In this document: piece by piece, positions 8,159 to 17,214 of the stretch
How positions within the stretch are numbered: position 1 is the first letter of the stretch
Layout: every line of letters begins with the position of its first letter
NCBI RefSeq assembly: GCF_014695775.1
Contig: NZ_JACJOX010000017.1
Location: 289,003 to 353,002 of the forward strand
Direction of reading: 5' to 3'
Length of the DNA stretch: 64,000 nt
Source: Leptolyngbya sp. FACHB-60
Lineage (GTDB): Bacteria > Cyanobacteriota > Cyanobacteriia > Phormidesmidales > Phormidesmidaceae
Notes under the pieces: model-generated
The model's input: only the letters and a program-made list of their open reading frames with translations
The model's database searches: none
Told to the model about the DNA's origin: nothing
Made by a program: the position numbers and the translations under genes

Positions 8159-11100
8159 CTATTCGGCGGCTAAGGTAGCGATCGCCTCAATTAGTTGCGC
8201 TGGCTCAAAGGGTTTGCTGAGGTGGCGGTGAAACCCTGCCGCCAGCGCCTGCCGTCGATCTAGATCGCTGGCGTAGGCGGTTAGCGCGATCGCTTTACAG
8301 TACTGGCCCCGACGGTTTAGCTCAGCCCGCATCTGCTGCATCAGCATGTAGCCATCCATTTGGGGCATGGCAATGTCGCTAATTAAGATGTCTATTGCCA
8401 GATCGGGCAGGCGTTTCAGCGCCTCCTCAGCGGAGGCCGTAGCGGTGACGGCAGCCCCGGCCTGCTCTAGCACAAACACCAGCATCTCGCGGGCATCAAT
8501 TTCATCTTCGACCACCAAGATGCTGATCCCTGCCAGGGTGCCACTCTCCAAAGAATTTGACGGGTCGGCAACGAGGTCTGAACTGTCATTCAGCCCGTGG
8601 CGCGGGTGGCGCTGGAGGGGCAGGCGTACGGTAAACGTAGCGCCTTGGTCATCGCCGGGGCTAGCTGCGGTGATGGTGCCCCCGTGCAATTCGACTAGCT
8701 GCCGGGCGATCGCCAACCCCAGACCCAGCCCGCCAAACTGGCGCGTGGTCTTGCTGTCTGCCTGGCGAAAGCGCTCAAAAACGTGGGGGAGCACCTCTGG
8801 GGCAATGCCCTTGCCAGTGTCAGTAACCGTCAGCTCAGCCTGGGTCAGGTGGTTGGCAGCGGGCAACCCAGCTCGGTGGGCAGGTGGGGTAATCGCCCTC
8901 AGCTGAATCTCGATGCGGCCGCCCTCAGGGGTGAACTTCACCGCGTTGGCCAGCAGGTTCCAAACCACTTGCTGGAGCCGCCCGGCATCGCCCATCACAG
9001 GGGCAACAGCAGGGTCAAACTGGGCGCGCATCTCAATAGCCTTGGCCTCTGCCGCCAGACGCACGGTTTCCATAGCTGCTTCAACGGTGGTCTGAAGCTG
9101 CACCGGTGCGACCTCCAAGCTGAGCTTGCCCTGCAAAATACGAGACATATCGAGCAGATCGGCAATCAGCTGGGTTTGCAGCTTGGCGTTGCGCTCAATG
9201 GTCTGAAGCCCTCGCGTCAGCGTGGTCGCATCGGGCTGTCGCTTTTGCAACAGCTGCGACCAACCCAAAATGGGGTTGAGGGGCGACCTCAGCTCGTGGG
9301 AGAGCACCGCCAAAAATTCGTCTTTGATGCGGTTAGCCGCCTCGGCCTCACTGCGCGCGGTTTGCTCCGCCTGGTAGAGGCGGGCGTTATCTACTGCGAT
9401 CGCCACCTGATGGGCAATATTCTCAGCTAGGGCCAAGTCGTTGGTGGTGTAGCGACGGCCAGTTTCAGCCATCACAAAGGAAACCGCTCCTAGGGTTTGC
9501 CCCCGAGCAATCAGCGGCGCAATGATACAAGACTTCAGACCTAGCCCTTGCAGTAAACGCAGGTGCTCAGCATCGTGGGCCGCCGCCTCTAGCATCACTG
9601 GCGGAATATCAGCCACCAGTTGGGTTTGGCCCGTGCGCAAAATTTTGGGCACTCCTTCGAGAGCATCTAACGACGGTGGGTATTGTCGATGCAGCTGCCA
9701 GCCCAGTTCGACCTTAGCGCGATCGCAGTGCGCCATCGCCACCCGCTCAATGCCCTGAGTTGGGCCTTGAGGTGGGTGCAGCAAATCGATCGCACACCAG
9801 TCAGCAAAAAACGGCACCACCCGATCGGCGACCCGCTCTAGGGTCTCGGTGTGGTTGAGCAGCGAGGCCAGCGCCGTACTGATATCCACCAGTAGCGCTG
9901 AGCGAAACTGGCCCGCTTCGGCATCGAGCCGGGCCGCTTGCTCTCGAATCAGCTGAGCCCGCTCAGCCTCAGCTGTTTTGTGAGCAGTAATGTTTGAAAA
10001 CGAGGCCACGACAGCAAAGGGAGTTGGGGCATCGGGGTGAAACAGCGGCCGGGTGTTGATCGAAATCCAGGTCAGGGTGCCGTCGGGCTTGTGCACCCCC
10101 ATCACCACGTTAGACTGCGGCTCACCGGTTCGCAGCGTGATCATGGCCGGGTGCTGATCGCCCGCAAAGGGAGAGCCGTTTTCATAGATAGTGGCCCAGC
10201 GAGGGTCGAGGGAGCTGCGCCCCATCATTTGCTCGGCGGTCAGGCCCAAAATCTCTTCGGCACTGGCATTGCAGGTAAAAATGCTGCCATCGACATGCTG
10301 TAGCACAATGCCTTCGGCCACCGTTTCAATCACCGAGCGATAGCGTTCCTCAGAGGCCTGGAGGGTAGCCTCCGCCTGCTTCTGGGAGGTGATGTCGCTG
10401 ATTGAGGTGACGACATTGGCAATCCGCCCCTCGGCATCAAACAGCGGCGACGCATTGATGCACAGAATGCTCCTCGTGCCATCGTCGTGGGCAATGGCGT
10501 GTTCTACACCGTGCACCGCCGCCCCGGTGCGCATCACCTGGGCAAAGGGCAGGTCTTCTTCCTTAAAGGGCTGCCCGTCGATCGCAGTAATCAGCCAAGC
10601 AGGGTCGTTATAGGCGCGACCGGTCAGGTCGCTACAGGTTAGCCTCAAAATTTTCTTAGCAGCTGAATTGGCGCTGACCAACTGCCCCTGGGGGTCAAGA
10701 ATGACCAAGCCGTTGGGAATGGTCTCAAAAATACTAAACAGCCGGGCCTCGCTGTCGCGCAGGGCATTCTCCATCTGTTTGCGTTCGGTGATGTCGTGCA
10801 TCACCACCACGGCTCCTTTGCTGCTGCCGTCTAGGGTAGCGATCGCCTGTCCGCTCGCCAACACCGTGCGAGCCTGCCCCCCCTTGGGAGCAATGACCAT
10901 CTCCGCATCGACCACGCGCTCGCCTTGCAACGCCCGAAATAGCGGAATCGCCTCCTTGGCCAAGGGTGTTTTGCCATCGGGATGATAGAGGTCGTAATAG
11001 TCTGCCCACTGGTCGGGGGGTAAGGAGGATTCTGGCAGGCCGTGGAAGTCTCGCGCTGTCTGGTTGAATAGGCTTAACATGCCCGCTTCATCACAGGCGA

Positions 11101-12268
11101 CAATGCCCGCCTGTACGTTTTCGAGCAGCACCCGCAGCAGCTCCTGCTCCTTTTCTAAGGCGATATCAGCTTGCTGTCGTTCTGCAATCTCTAGCTGTAG
11201 TTGGTGATTGGTTTGAGAAAGCTCAGTGGTGCGTTGGGCCACCAGGTGCTTTAGGTCTTGCTGCACTTGGAGGCGCACGGCATCGGTGCGCTGACGGTCG
11301 AGTTCGGTGGCAACGCGCAGGGCAAAAATGGGCAGCAGCGCCTTGACCAGCTGTACGTTGCCCCAGGGTTTGCTATCCATCACCCCCAGCAGGCCTAAAG
11401 GATTGCCCTGGGGGTCAAAAAAGGGAATCGCCGCGTAGCTGTCAATGCTTAGGGTGTGCAGCAAGGCCGCCTGCGGAAACTGCACCCTAATGCCGCCGGC
11501 ATAACAGCACAGTTCACGTTTCAGCAGCACCTGATCGCAGGGAGTATGGTGCAGCAGATACTCAAAGTTTTCGACAAGTTGCCCCTGGGCGCAGGCGGCA
11601 ATGGTTTGAATGGCCTCTTGCCCATCGCCCTTGACCAGACCAATGTAGGTATAGTCGACCCCTAGGGTCTGGGTGAGATGCAGCACCAGAGCCGAGAAAA
11701 AGGCATCGCCCGTTTGGGTGGCTACCCCTTGGGTGACCGCTAGCAGAGCCTTATCGAGCGCAGCCACCCGGTGAGCGGCCAAACGCAGGTCAAGTTCATC
11801 AATCACCATGGCGGCTAGATCTGATAGCATCGCCTGCTGGTCGGGGCCAAAGGTGTCTCGCGGCTGATTGTCAAGCAGGCACAGCGTGCCCAAGATAAAG
11901 CCGTCTTGATTGCGTAGGGGTGCCCCGGCATAGAAGCGCAGCCCCAGTTCAGCCTGCACTAGGGGGTTATCAGCAAAGCGACTGTCATAGCGCGCCTCAG
12001 GGACCACTAACACATCGTCAGCCAGCAGCGCATGGCTACAGAACGTGCTGTGCCGCTGCATCTCTTGCCCCTCAAACCCATAGCAAGACTTAAACCAGGC
12101 CCGAGATTCATCCACTAGGGAAATCAGGACCATGGGCACATTAAACAGTCGGGCGGCCAAAGCGGTGATGCGATCGAATCCGGCTTCGGGAGGAGTATCT
12201 AAAATTTCGTAGCGCCGCAGGGCTTCTAACCGTCCCGCTTCATCGTTAGGTAGGGGAGCTGAGGACAT
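8159..12268 (-). CDS. Hybrid sensor histidine kinase (GAF-GAF-PAS-PAS-PAS-GAF-HisKA-HATPase-REC)
   Basis: About 1,369 residues, soluble: no membrane segment is seen. Order: GAF (~20-165), second GAF (~170-325), coiled coil (~330-385), three PAS domains (~385-770, each ending with a PAC-like DITERKQ, DITSQKQ or NITAHKT linker), a third GAF (~800-975), HisKA with the phospho-acceptor in FLAVLSHELRSPLNP, HATPase with N box NAVKFTPEGG and G box GLGLGLAIA, and a C-terminal receiver starting ILVVEDEIDA with DILISDIAMPQMDG. The start is the ATG at 12268; a TTG two codons upstream is possible and neither has a clear ribosome-binding site. No GAF cysteine arrangement clearly marks it as a bilin-binding phytochrome. 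The signal sensed is unknown. Confidence 0.93.
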   Translation of the reverse strand: MSSAPLPNDEAGRLEALRRYEILDTPPEAGFDRITALAARLFNVPMVLISLVDESRAWFKSCYGFEGQEMQRHSTFCSHALLADDVLVVPEARYDSRFADNPLVQAELGLRFYAGAPLRNQDGFILGTLCLLDNQPRDTFGPDQQAMLSDLAAMVIDELDLRLAAHRVAALDKALLAVTQGVATQTGDAFFSALVLHLTQTLGVDYTYIGLVKGDGQEAIQTIAACAQGQLVENFEYLLHHTPCDQVLLKRELCCYAGGIRVQFPQAALLHTLSIDSYAAIPFFDPQGNPLGLLGVMDSKPWGNVQLVKALLPIFALRVATELDRQRTDAVRLQVQQDLKHLVAQRTTELSQTNHQLQLEIAERQQADIALEKEQELLRVLLENVQAGIVACDEAGMLSLFNQTARDFHGLPESSLPPDQWADYYDLYHPDGKTPLAKEAIPLFRALQGERVVDAEMVIAPKGGQARTVLASGQAIATLDGSSKGAVVVMHDITERKQMENALRDSEARLFSIFETIPNGLVILDPQGQLVSANSAAKKILRLTCSDLTGRAYNDPAWLITAIDGQPFKEEDLPFAQVMRTGAAVHGVEHAIAHDDGTRSILCINASPLFDAEGRIANVVTSISDITSQKQAEATLQASEERYRSVIETVAEGIVLQHVDGSIFTCNASAEEILGLTAEQMMGRSSLDPRWATIYENGSPFAGDQHPAMITLRTGEPQSNVVMGVHKPDGTLTWISINTRPLFHPDAPTPFAVVASFSNITAHKTAEAERAQLIREQAARLDAEAGQFRSALLVDISTALASLLNHTETLERVADRVVPFFADWCAIDLLHPPQGPTQGIERVAMAHCDRAKVELGWQLHRQYPPSLDALEGVPKILRTGQTQLVADIPPVMLEAAAHDAEHLRLLQGLGLKSCIIAPLIARGQTLGAVSFVMAETGRRYTTNDLALAENIAHQVAIAVDNARLYQAEQTARSEAEAANRIKDEFLAVLSHELRSPLNPILGWSQLLQKRQPDATTLTRGLQTIERNAKLQTQLIADLLDMSRILQGKLSLEVAPVQLQTTVEAAMETVRLAAEAKAIEMRAQFDPAVAPVMGDAGRLQQVVWNLLANAVKFTPEGGRIEIQLRAITPPAHRAGLPAANHLTQAELTVTDTGKGIAPEVLPHVFERFRQADSKTTRQFGGLGLGLAIARQLVELHGGTITAASPGDDQGATFTVRLPLQRHPRHGLNDSSDLVADPSNSLESGTLAGISILVVEDEIDAREMLVFVLEQAGAAVTATASAEEALKRLPDLAIDILISDIAMPQMDGYMLMQQMRAELNRRGQYCKAIALTAYASDLDRRQALAAGFHRHLSKPFEPAQLIEAIATLAAE

Positions 12269-12858
12269 TGGCAATTCAGGGCATGTACCAAGAAGGATGA
12301 ATTATGCCGTTGAGGGGCGTTCTGAATGGTTAGAAGTTATGCCTCGGGTCTAACCCTCGCAGCTTAAAAGAATTTGGATGGGGAAACCTCCCCCCTGGGG
12401 CAGACGTGGATTGCGTCACCAGATACATTTGATAGACCCCGCTTTTACCTGTAACCAGACTAGCCATTATTGTGCCCATCCTGGATGCTGCTCATAGCTT
12501 TAACGGCTGATCCCAAACTTTAACTAGGCTTAAATCTATACATTTGAACTTCACCCCTGCCTACACCATCTTTTCCTGGCTAACCCGAGCAGCAGGCACA
12601 AAAATGCTCCCGCCCTTCTTTGATAAGGCTGGTTAATTTGAGCGATCGCCCCAATTTTCCACAGTAGGCACCAAGGGCATAATCCCTCAATCAGCAGCAG
12701 GCAACACCGCAAACTATTACGCTGATCCAGCCGTTGAACCATCCCAGAAGGAGCGTTTTTTGCTCCAACACCAGTGGCTGACGCGGTGACAACAAGGCAG
12801 CATCACACCAGGGCCAAAGATGGTAGAAGGAATGTGCGAGCGCCAGTCACCAGCCTAC
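12269..12858. other. Intergenic region, no gene seen
   Basis: 590 bp between the hybrid kinase start and the cysH stop. It contains one HIP1 octamer and a short GGAGC/GCTCC hairpin with a T6 loop near 12749. A 63-codon minus-strand frame at 12551-12742 has no family resemblance. The region should hold the kinase promoter. Confidence 0.5.
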
Positions 12859-13635
12859 CTAGAGCGAACTAGAGTCTAAGCTAGCCGCCTCCTCAGGCGA
12901 CTGAGGCAGGTGCAGACCACATTCTTGCTTGAGCCCCTTAAAGCGGGTGTCGCGATCGTTGTCGTCAGCGGCCGTGATCGGACGGCTAGAGTGCCAATCG
13001 CCCACGGTCACATAGCCCTGTTCAAACAACGGGTGGTAGGGCAAGTCGTGGGCCACCAGGTAGTCGTACACATCCTTAGAAGTCCACTTGAGAATGGGCA
13101 GCAGCTTGTAGCGCCCCCCCTGTTGGCCCACTCGCCCCAGCGACTTGCGGTGGTCAGTCTGGTCCGACCGCAGCCCAGTGAGCCAGGCCGTGGCGTTGAG
13201 GTCGCCCAAAGCCCGCTGCATGGGCTCTACCTTACGGATTTTGTCGTAACGGTTGAGCGCCTCTACATCGTGCTGCTCCCACAGACGACCATGCAGCGCT
13301 TCCATACGGGCCGGGCTAAGGGGCGACTGGTAAACCTTGAGATTGAGGTCGAGGCGAGTCGAGAGATCTTCAGCAAAACGGTAAGTCTCGACCGGCAAAT
13401 AGCCCGTGTCAACCCAAATAATTGGGATTTGTGGCACCACCTGAGTCACCAGGTGCAGCATCACCGCCGACTGAATGCCAAAACTAGTGCTGAGAACTAG
13501 ACCATCACCAAAGGTATTGTGGCCCCACTGCACCAAACTGGTGGCGTCAGCTTCTCCCCACTCTCGATTGATAGCATCGAGGTCAAGAACGGGGGCAGCC
13601 TGCCTCTTGCTGGGCAAGAGTGCGACATCTGACAT
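12859..13635 (-). CDS. cysH: Phosphoadenylyl-sulfate reductase (thioredoxin-dependent)
   Basis: 258 residues. The start is set by an excellent GGAAGGAG ribosome-binding site ahead of the ATG at 13635. It reduces PAPS to sulfite in assimilatory sulfate reduction. Seen: the adenylyl-binding [14 protein letters not shown] motif, the VDTGYLP segment, and the redox cysteine in ECGLH near residue 239. The two Cys-Cys pairs that hold the iron-sulfur cluster in APS reductases are absent ([15 protein letters not shown] has no Cys), so this is the PAPS-type enzyme, EC 1.8.4.8. No other sulfur assimilation genes are adjacent. Confidence 0.95.
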   Translation of the reverse strand: MSDVALLPSKRQAAPVLDLDAINREWGEADATSLVQWGHNTFGDGLVLSTSFGIQSAVMLHLVTQVVPQIPIIWVDTGYLPVETYRFAEDLSTRLDLNLKVYQSPLSPARMEALHGRLWEQHDVEALNRYDKIRKVEPMQRALGDLNATAWLTGLRSDQTDHRKSLGRVGQQGGRYKLLPILKWTSKDVYDYLVAHDLPYHPLFEQGYVTVGDWHSSRPITAADDNDRDTRFKGLKQECGLHLPQSPEEAASLDSSSL

Positions 13636-14005
13636 GGGTTTACTCCTTCCGTTCAACAAAGCCGTAGCTCCAGTGCCACAATTCTGTGGTGGTTGTGCTG
13701 TCAGCTAGGCCGCCAGCAGAGTGAATTTATGTTTAAGAACACAAAGTTCATGCTACACCGTAGCTCGGTTCCCTGTATTCTCCTCTGCCGGTAGCCGTAT
13801 TTCGACATTAGCGGATCTACTGATCATAAATGAGTGCAGCAGGGACAATTCGTGACCTGGAGGTCGCTTTTTACGGGAAACCGAACTTAGTGGATCCGTT
13901 TTGCAATGAAGAATCGGCCGTTTGCGTGGTGATTTAGCCAAACCAAAGCGTAATTTAACTCCTAAAATCCAGACTAAATCTTGCTGCGAACCCCACGTAC
14001 CTGCT
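13636..14005. other. Divergent promoter region of cysH and the puuE-like gene
   Basis: 370 bp between divergent starts. It contains the cysH ribosome-binding site at the left. The plus-strand reading frame of the deacetylase extends upstream to 13922, but that extension has no family similarity. No other gene is apparent. Confidence 0.5.
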
Positions 14006-14917
14006 ATGACAATGACTCCTTCCTATCCCCGCGACTTGGTGGGCTACGGCCGCATCCCGCCCCAGGCTCAATGGCCTGGCAACGCCAAAATTGCGGTGCA
14101 GTTTGTCATCAACTACGAGGAAGGGGGTGAAAACTGTATTCTCCACGGCGACGCAGCCTCGGAGGCATTTCTATCGGAAAGTGTGGGGGCTGCACCACTG
14201 ACCGGGGTGCGCAATATAAATATGGAGTCGATGTACGAGTACGGCAGCCGGGCTGGGTTTTGGCGGCTGCACCGATTATTTACTGGCCGGGGTTTGCCGC
14301 TGACGGTGTATGCCGTGGCCATGGCGATGGCCCGTCACCCCGAAGCGATCGCCGCCATGGCCGAGGCCGCCTGGGAGCTCGCCAGCCACGGCTACCGCTG
14401 GATTGACTACCAATACTTCGGCATTGAGGCCGAGCGCGAGCACATTCGCCAGGCAGTAGAGATTCACACCCAGGTAGCGGGCAGTCGGCCTCTGGGCTTT
14501 TACCAGGGCCGCAACAGCCCCAACACCCGCGCCCTGGTGGTCGAAGAGGGCGGCTTTCTCTACGACGCCGACAGCTACGCCGACGACCTGCCCTACTGGA
14601 ATACTGAGTACGGTAGGCCACACCTGGTGATTCCCTACACCCTCGACAACAACGACATGCGCTTTGCCACCTACGCGGGATTTAACTCGGGGGATCAGTT
14701 TTTTGCCTATCTGCGCGATGCCTTCGACATTCTTTATGCGGAGGGCGACGAGTGCCCCAAAATGATGAGCATTGGCCTGCATTGCCGCCTGGCGGGCAAG
14801 CCGGGTCGCACGGCGGCACTGGCGAGGTTTTTGGACTATGTGCAGGGGCGCGATCGCGTCTGGATCTGCCGCCGGGTCGACATCGCTCGCCACTGGCACG
14901 AGCACCACAGTTTGTAA
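14006..14917 (+). CDS. Polysaccharide-deacetylase family protein, PuuE/allantoinase type
   Basis: 303 residues from the ATG at 14006, where family similarity begins (PRDLVGYGRIPPQAQWPG). The fold is NodB-like. The sequence follows bacterial PuuE, a metal-independent allantoinase that opens allantoin in purine catabolism: INYEEGGENCILHGD near residue 40, ESMYEYGSRAGFWRL near 77, ASHGYRWIDYQ near 130, and IGLHCRLAGKPGR near 255. Length matches PuuE (about 300-310). No uricase, HIU hydrolase or allantoate gene is adjacent, so the physiological substrate is inferred. Confidence 0.85.
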   Translation: MTMTPSYPRDLVGYGRIPPQAQWPGNAKIAVQFVINYEEGGENCILHGDAASEAFLSESVGAAPLTGVRNINMESMYEYGSRAGFWRLHRLFTGRGLPLTVYAVAMAMARHPEAIAAMAEAAWELASHGYRWIDYQYFGIEAEREHIRQAVEIHTQVAGSRPLGFYQGRNSPNTRALVVEEGGFLYDADSYADDLPYWNTEYGRPHLVIPYTLDNNDMRFATYAGFNSGDQFFAYLRDAFDILYAEGDECPKMMSIGLHCRLAGKPGRTAALARFLDYVQGRDRVWICRRVDIARHWHEHHSL

Positions 14918-15008
14918 AGACATCTCTAACCTCGCTATGTCCACGACCATCCCAGTCCCTGTTAATGGGAAACCTATGATTAGGTAATCATCATGGGAGC
15001 ACAAACAG

Positions 15009-15707
15009 ATGGCCGGAGAAATCATTTCTTACAACGAGATGTGCCAACGGGAAGGCCAATCTAGCCTGCAGCGGGGGATGAACTACGGCATAGGTCAGGC
15101 TTACACAGTGATTTTAATGTCAGTGCGCCGCGGTGCACCCTACCGAGATCGATGGGAAGAAGACGGGTCGGTGCTGATTTACGAAGGACACGACGAGCCA
15201 CGGCATGCCGATAGCCCAGAACCTAAACAAATTGACCAACCCAAATTTACTCGCAGCGGCAGGTTTACTCAGAATGGGTTATTCCATCAAGCGGCACAGC
15301 AGTACAAAGAAGATCAAAAACCATCAGCAAGGGTGAGAGTCTACGAGAAGATTATTAACGGAGTATGGTCTTACAACGGAGTTTTTTCGTTGATCGACGC
15401 CTGGCAAGAATCTGATGGTGTTAGAGATGTATTTAAATTCAAACTCATAGCTTCTTTTGAAGATGAGCTGATAGAAGAAGCATGGGACATACCACCTCTT
15501 ACCGAGCGGCGACGTATTATTCCATCGACCGTTAAACAGAATGTCTGGAAGCGTGACGGAGGTAAGTGCACAGTCTGCGGAGCATCCGATGAGTTGCACT
15601 TTGACCACATCATTCCTTTCAGCCAGGGAGGCACGTCTCTGACCGCTGAGAACGTTCAGTTGCTTTGTGCCAGGCATAACTTAGAGAAAAGTAACAGGAT
15701 CATCTGA
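15009..15707 (+). CDS. HNH endonuclease with SRA-like N-terminal domain
   Basis: 232 residues, ATG with a GGGAGC ribosome-binding site 8 nt upstream. The C-terminal HNH nuclease domain is intact: C187-x2-C190, D199-H200, N215, C220-x2-H223-N224. The N-terminal ~150 residues resemble SRA (SAD/YDG) base-flipping domains: SVLIYEGHDEP, then an N-G/ALF segment, then ARVRVYEK, WSYNGVFSLIDAW and VFKFKL, in the order found in SRA domains. SRA-HNH enzymes known from bacteria cut DNA carrying modified cytosine (type IV restriction). That role is inferred. The gene is more AT-rich than its neighbours and stands just before a toxin-antitoxin pair, consistent with an acquired defence islet. Confidence 0.82.
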   Translation: MAGEIISYNEMCQREGQSSLQRGMNYGIGQAYTVILMSVRRGAPYRDRWEEDGSVLIYEGHDEPRHADSPEPKQIDQPKFTRSGRFTQNGLFHQAAQQYKEDQKPSARVRVYEKIINGVWSYNGVFSLIDAWQESDGVRDVFKFKLIASFEDELIEEAWDIPPLTERRRIIPSTVKQNVWKRDGGKCTVCGASDELHFDHIIPFSQGGTSLTAENVQLLCARHNLEKSNRII

Positions 15708-15745
15708 CGTAAATTAGATTTCTTGGCTCAAATAGCGCAACTCCC

Positions 15746-16150
15746 ATGCATCCCCCCGATATCCGCTGGGTTCAGCGATTCGCTAACTTCGAGCGCACGT
15801 TTTTGCTGCTGCGCGATGCCTTAACGATCGAGTCGCCCTCCCTGGCGGAGCGTGCGGGAATCATTCAGTTCTTTGAACTGGCCTTTGAGCTGGCGTGGAA
15901 GGTGATGAAAGACTATGAGGAGGCCGAAGGCATCGTGGTGAGAACACCCCGAGAGGCGATTAAACAGGGATACCAGATCGGTCTGATTAGTCAAGGGCAT
16001 AGCTGGATGAGTGCTTTGCAAGACCGCAGCCTGACCACGCATACCTACAATGAAGCCACAGCGATCGCCGTCGAAGCCAGCATTCGCAACGACTACTTTC
16101 CCCTGCTGAGCGAACTTTACCAAGTCCTAAAGGTCAAGGCTGATGGTTAA
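15746..16150 (+). CDS. hepT: HepT-like HEPN ribonuclease toxin (HI0074 family)
   Basis: 134 residues, all-alpha. The family was first called nucleotidyltransferase substrate-binding protein (HI0074). It carries the HEPN RNase motif R94-x4-H99-x-Y101 (RSLTTHTY). In studied HepT-MntA systems this motif cuts RNA, and the tyrosine is poly-AMPylated by the partner nucleotidyltransferase, which neutralises the toxin. The helix FFELAFELAWKVMKDY (about 42-57) is a hallmark of the family. The stop overlaps the start of the nucleotidyltransferase gene by 8 nt, so the two are co-translated. No strong ribosome-binding site is visible. Confidence 0.88.
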   Translation: MHPPDIRWVQRFANFERTFLLLRDALTIESPSLAERAGIIQFFELAFELAWKVMKDYEEAEGIVVRTPREAIKQGYQIGLISQGHSWMSALQDRSLTTHTYNEATAIAVEASIRNDYFPLLSELYQVLKVKADG

Positions 16151-16481
16151 CGCCTACGGTCTCACAGAGAGCGACATGGCTCAGATCGTCGGGGCTTGCG
16201 GCCAGTTTGAGGAAATTGCGGCGGTGGTGCTGTTTGGATCTCGGGCCAAGGGCAACTACAAGCCAGGGTCAGACGTAGATTTGGCGGTGAAGGGCGATCG
16301 CATCACCCGCCGCACCATCGCCCAGCTGGCCGACCTTCTGAATGAAGAGCTGCCGCTGCTCTATTTCTTCGACGTTGTTCACTACAGCAGCTTGGATCAG
16401 CCGTTGGCTGACCACATCGATCGCGTTGGGGTAGTCCTTTACGACGGGGCTAACGCGTTCCCTCAAACCTCTGTTCCATAG
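16143..16481 (+). CDS. mntA: MntA-like minimal nucleotidyltransferase antitoxin
   Basis: 112 residues. A minimal nucleotidyltransferase with the signature G32-S33-RAKG, then GSD44-x-D46-LAV, and a likely third metal-binding aspartate at D77 (FFDVV). It overlaps hepT by 8 nt. Proteins of this family AMPylate the tyrosine of the HEPN toxin motif, using ATP. All catalytic residues are present, so the pair looks functional. Confidence 0.9.
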   Translation: MVNAYGLTESDMAQIVGACGQFEEIAAVVLFGSRAKGNYKPGSDVDLAVKGDRITRRTIAQLADLLNEELPLLYFFDVVHYSSLDQPLADHIDRVGVVLYDGANAFPQTSVP

Positions 16482-16537
16482 CACATTCCGTTAGGCGGTA
16501 TTATCAACTCCAACGCTAGTCGGCGAGGGAGCTAAGA

Positions 16538-17149
16538 GTGCTGAGTCCTAGGATAATCGGACGGCTGTTGCGCGTGGCTCAGGCCATCGATGACCTGAGC
16601 GAGTGGATTGGCAAAAGTCTGAGCTGGCTGGTGCTGCTCACCGTTGCCGTGGGCTTTTACAACGTTATGGCCCGCTACATTGGCCGCTTTTTGGGCTTGC
16701 AGCTAGCTTCTAACGGGCTGCTCGAGTTGCAGTGGTATCTATTTTCGCTCACCTTCTTGCTCAGCTTTCCCTACATCCTCCAGCAGGGGGGGAATGTACG
16801 GGTCGATTTTTTGGAGGCGGGCTGGAGCGATCGCCGCAAGGCCATGATTAGCTTTTGGGGCACGGTGCTGTTCCTGATTCCGTTCTGCGTACTGGGGCTG
16901 TGGGTGACGGTGAACCCGGTAATGCAGTCGTGGGGGCTGCTGCCCGACGGCACCTGGGGCCGCTGGGAGATTTCTCCTGACGCCAGCGGGCTGCCTAGGG
17001 CACCGATCAAATCAATGGTGCTGGTGGGCTTTGGGCTGCTGCTGCTCCAGGCTGTGGCCCAAGCGATCAAGTATTGGGCGGTGTGGTGTGGCTACATCGA
17101 GGGCAGACTGCTGCCGGAGGCCGAGGCTGACCTCCCTCCCCTGGAGTGA
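16538..17149 (+). CDS. TRAP transporter small permease (DctQ family)
   Basis: 203 residues, GTG start preceded by GAGGGAG. Four predicted membrane helices (about 33-55, 66-95, 104-125 and 160-180) and the [15 protein letters not shown] loop of DctQ proteins. It forms the small membrane subunit of a sodium-driven tripartite (TRAP) carboxylate transporter with the product of 17215-18549. The arrangement matches the cyanobacterial glutamate/2-oxoacid TRAP systems (Gtr/Fcb type); substrate is not readable from sequence. Confidence 0.9.
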   Translation: MLSPRIIGRLLRVAQAIDDLSEWIGKSLSWLVLLTVAVGFYNVMARYIGRFLGLQLASNGLLELQWYLFSLTFLLSFPYILQQGGNVRVDFLEAGWSDRRKAMISFWGTVLFLIPFCVLGLWVTVNPVMQSWGLLPDGTWGRWEISPDASGLPRAPIKSMVLVGFGLLLLQAVAQAIKYWAVWCGYIEGRLLPEAEADLPPLE

Positions 17150-17214
17150 GCGGTCATGGGCGATGTCATAGTTTTCAGAATGCAGTTTCTTGAGTCCCCC
17201 TTGTAAGGAGCGCC

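Noticed and set aside
12551..12742. 63-codon frame upstream of the hybrid kinase
   Set aside because: No similarity, no ribosome-binding site; likely chance.
12859..13635. APS reductase (iron-sulfur type)
   Set aside because: The cysteine pairs that ligate the cluster are missing, so it is the PAPS type.
13922..14005. N-terminal extension of the PuuE-like protein
   Set aside because: The extra 28 residues have no family similarity; the family starts at the ATG at 14006.
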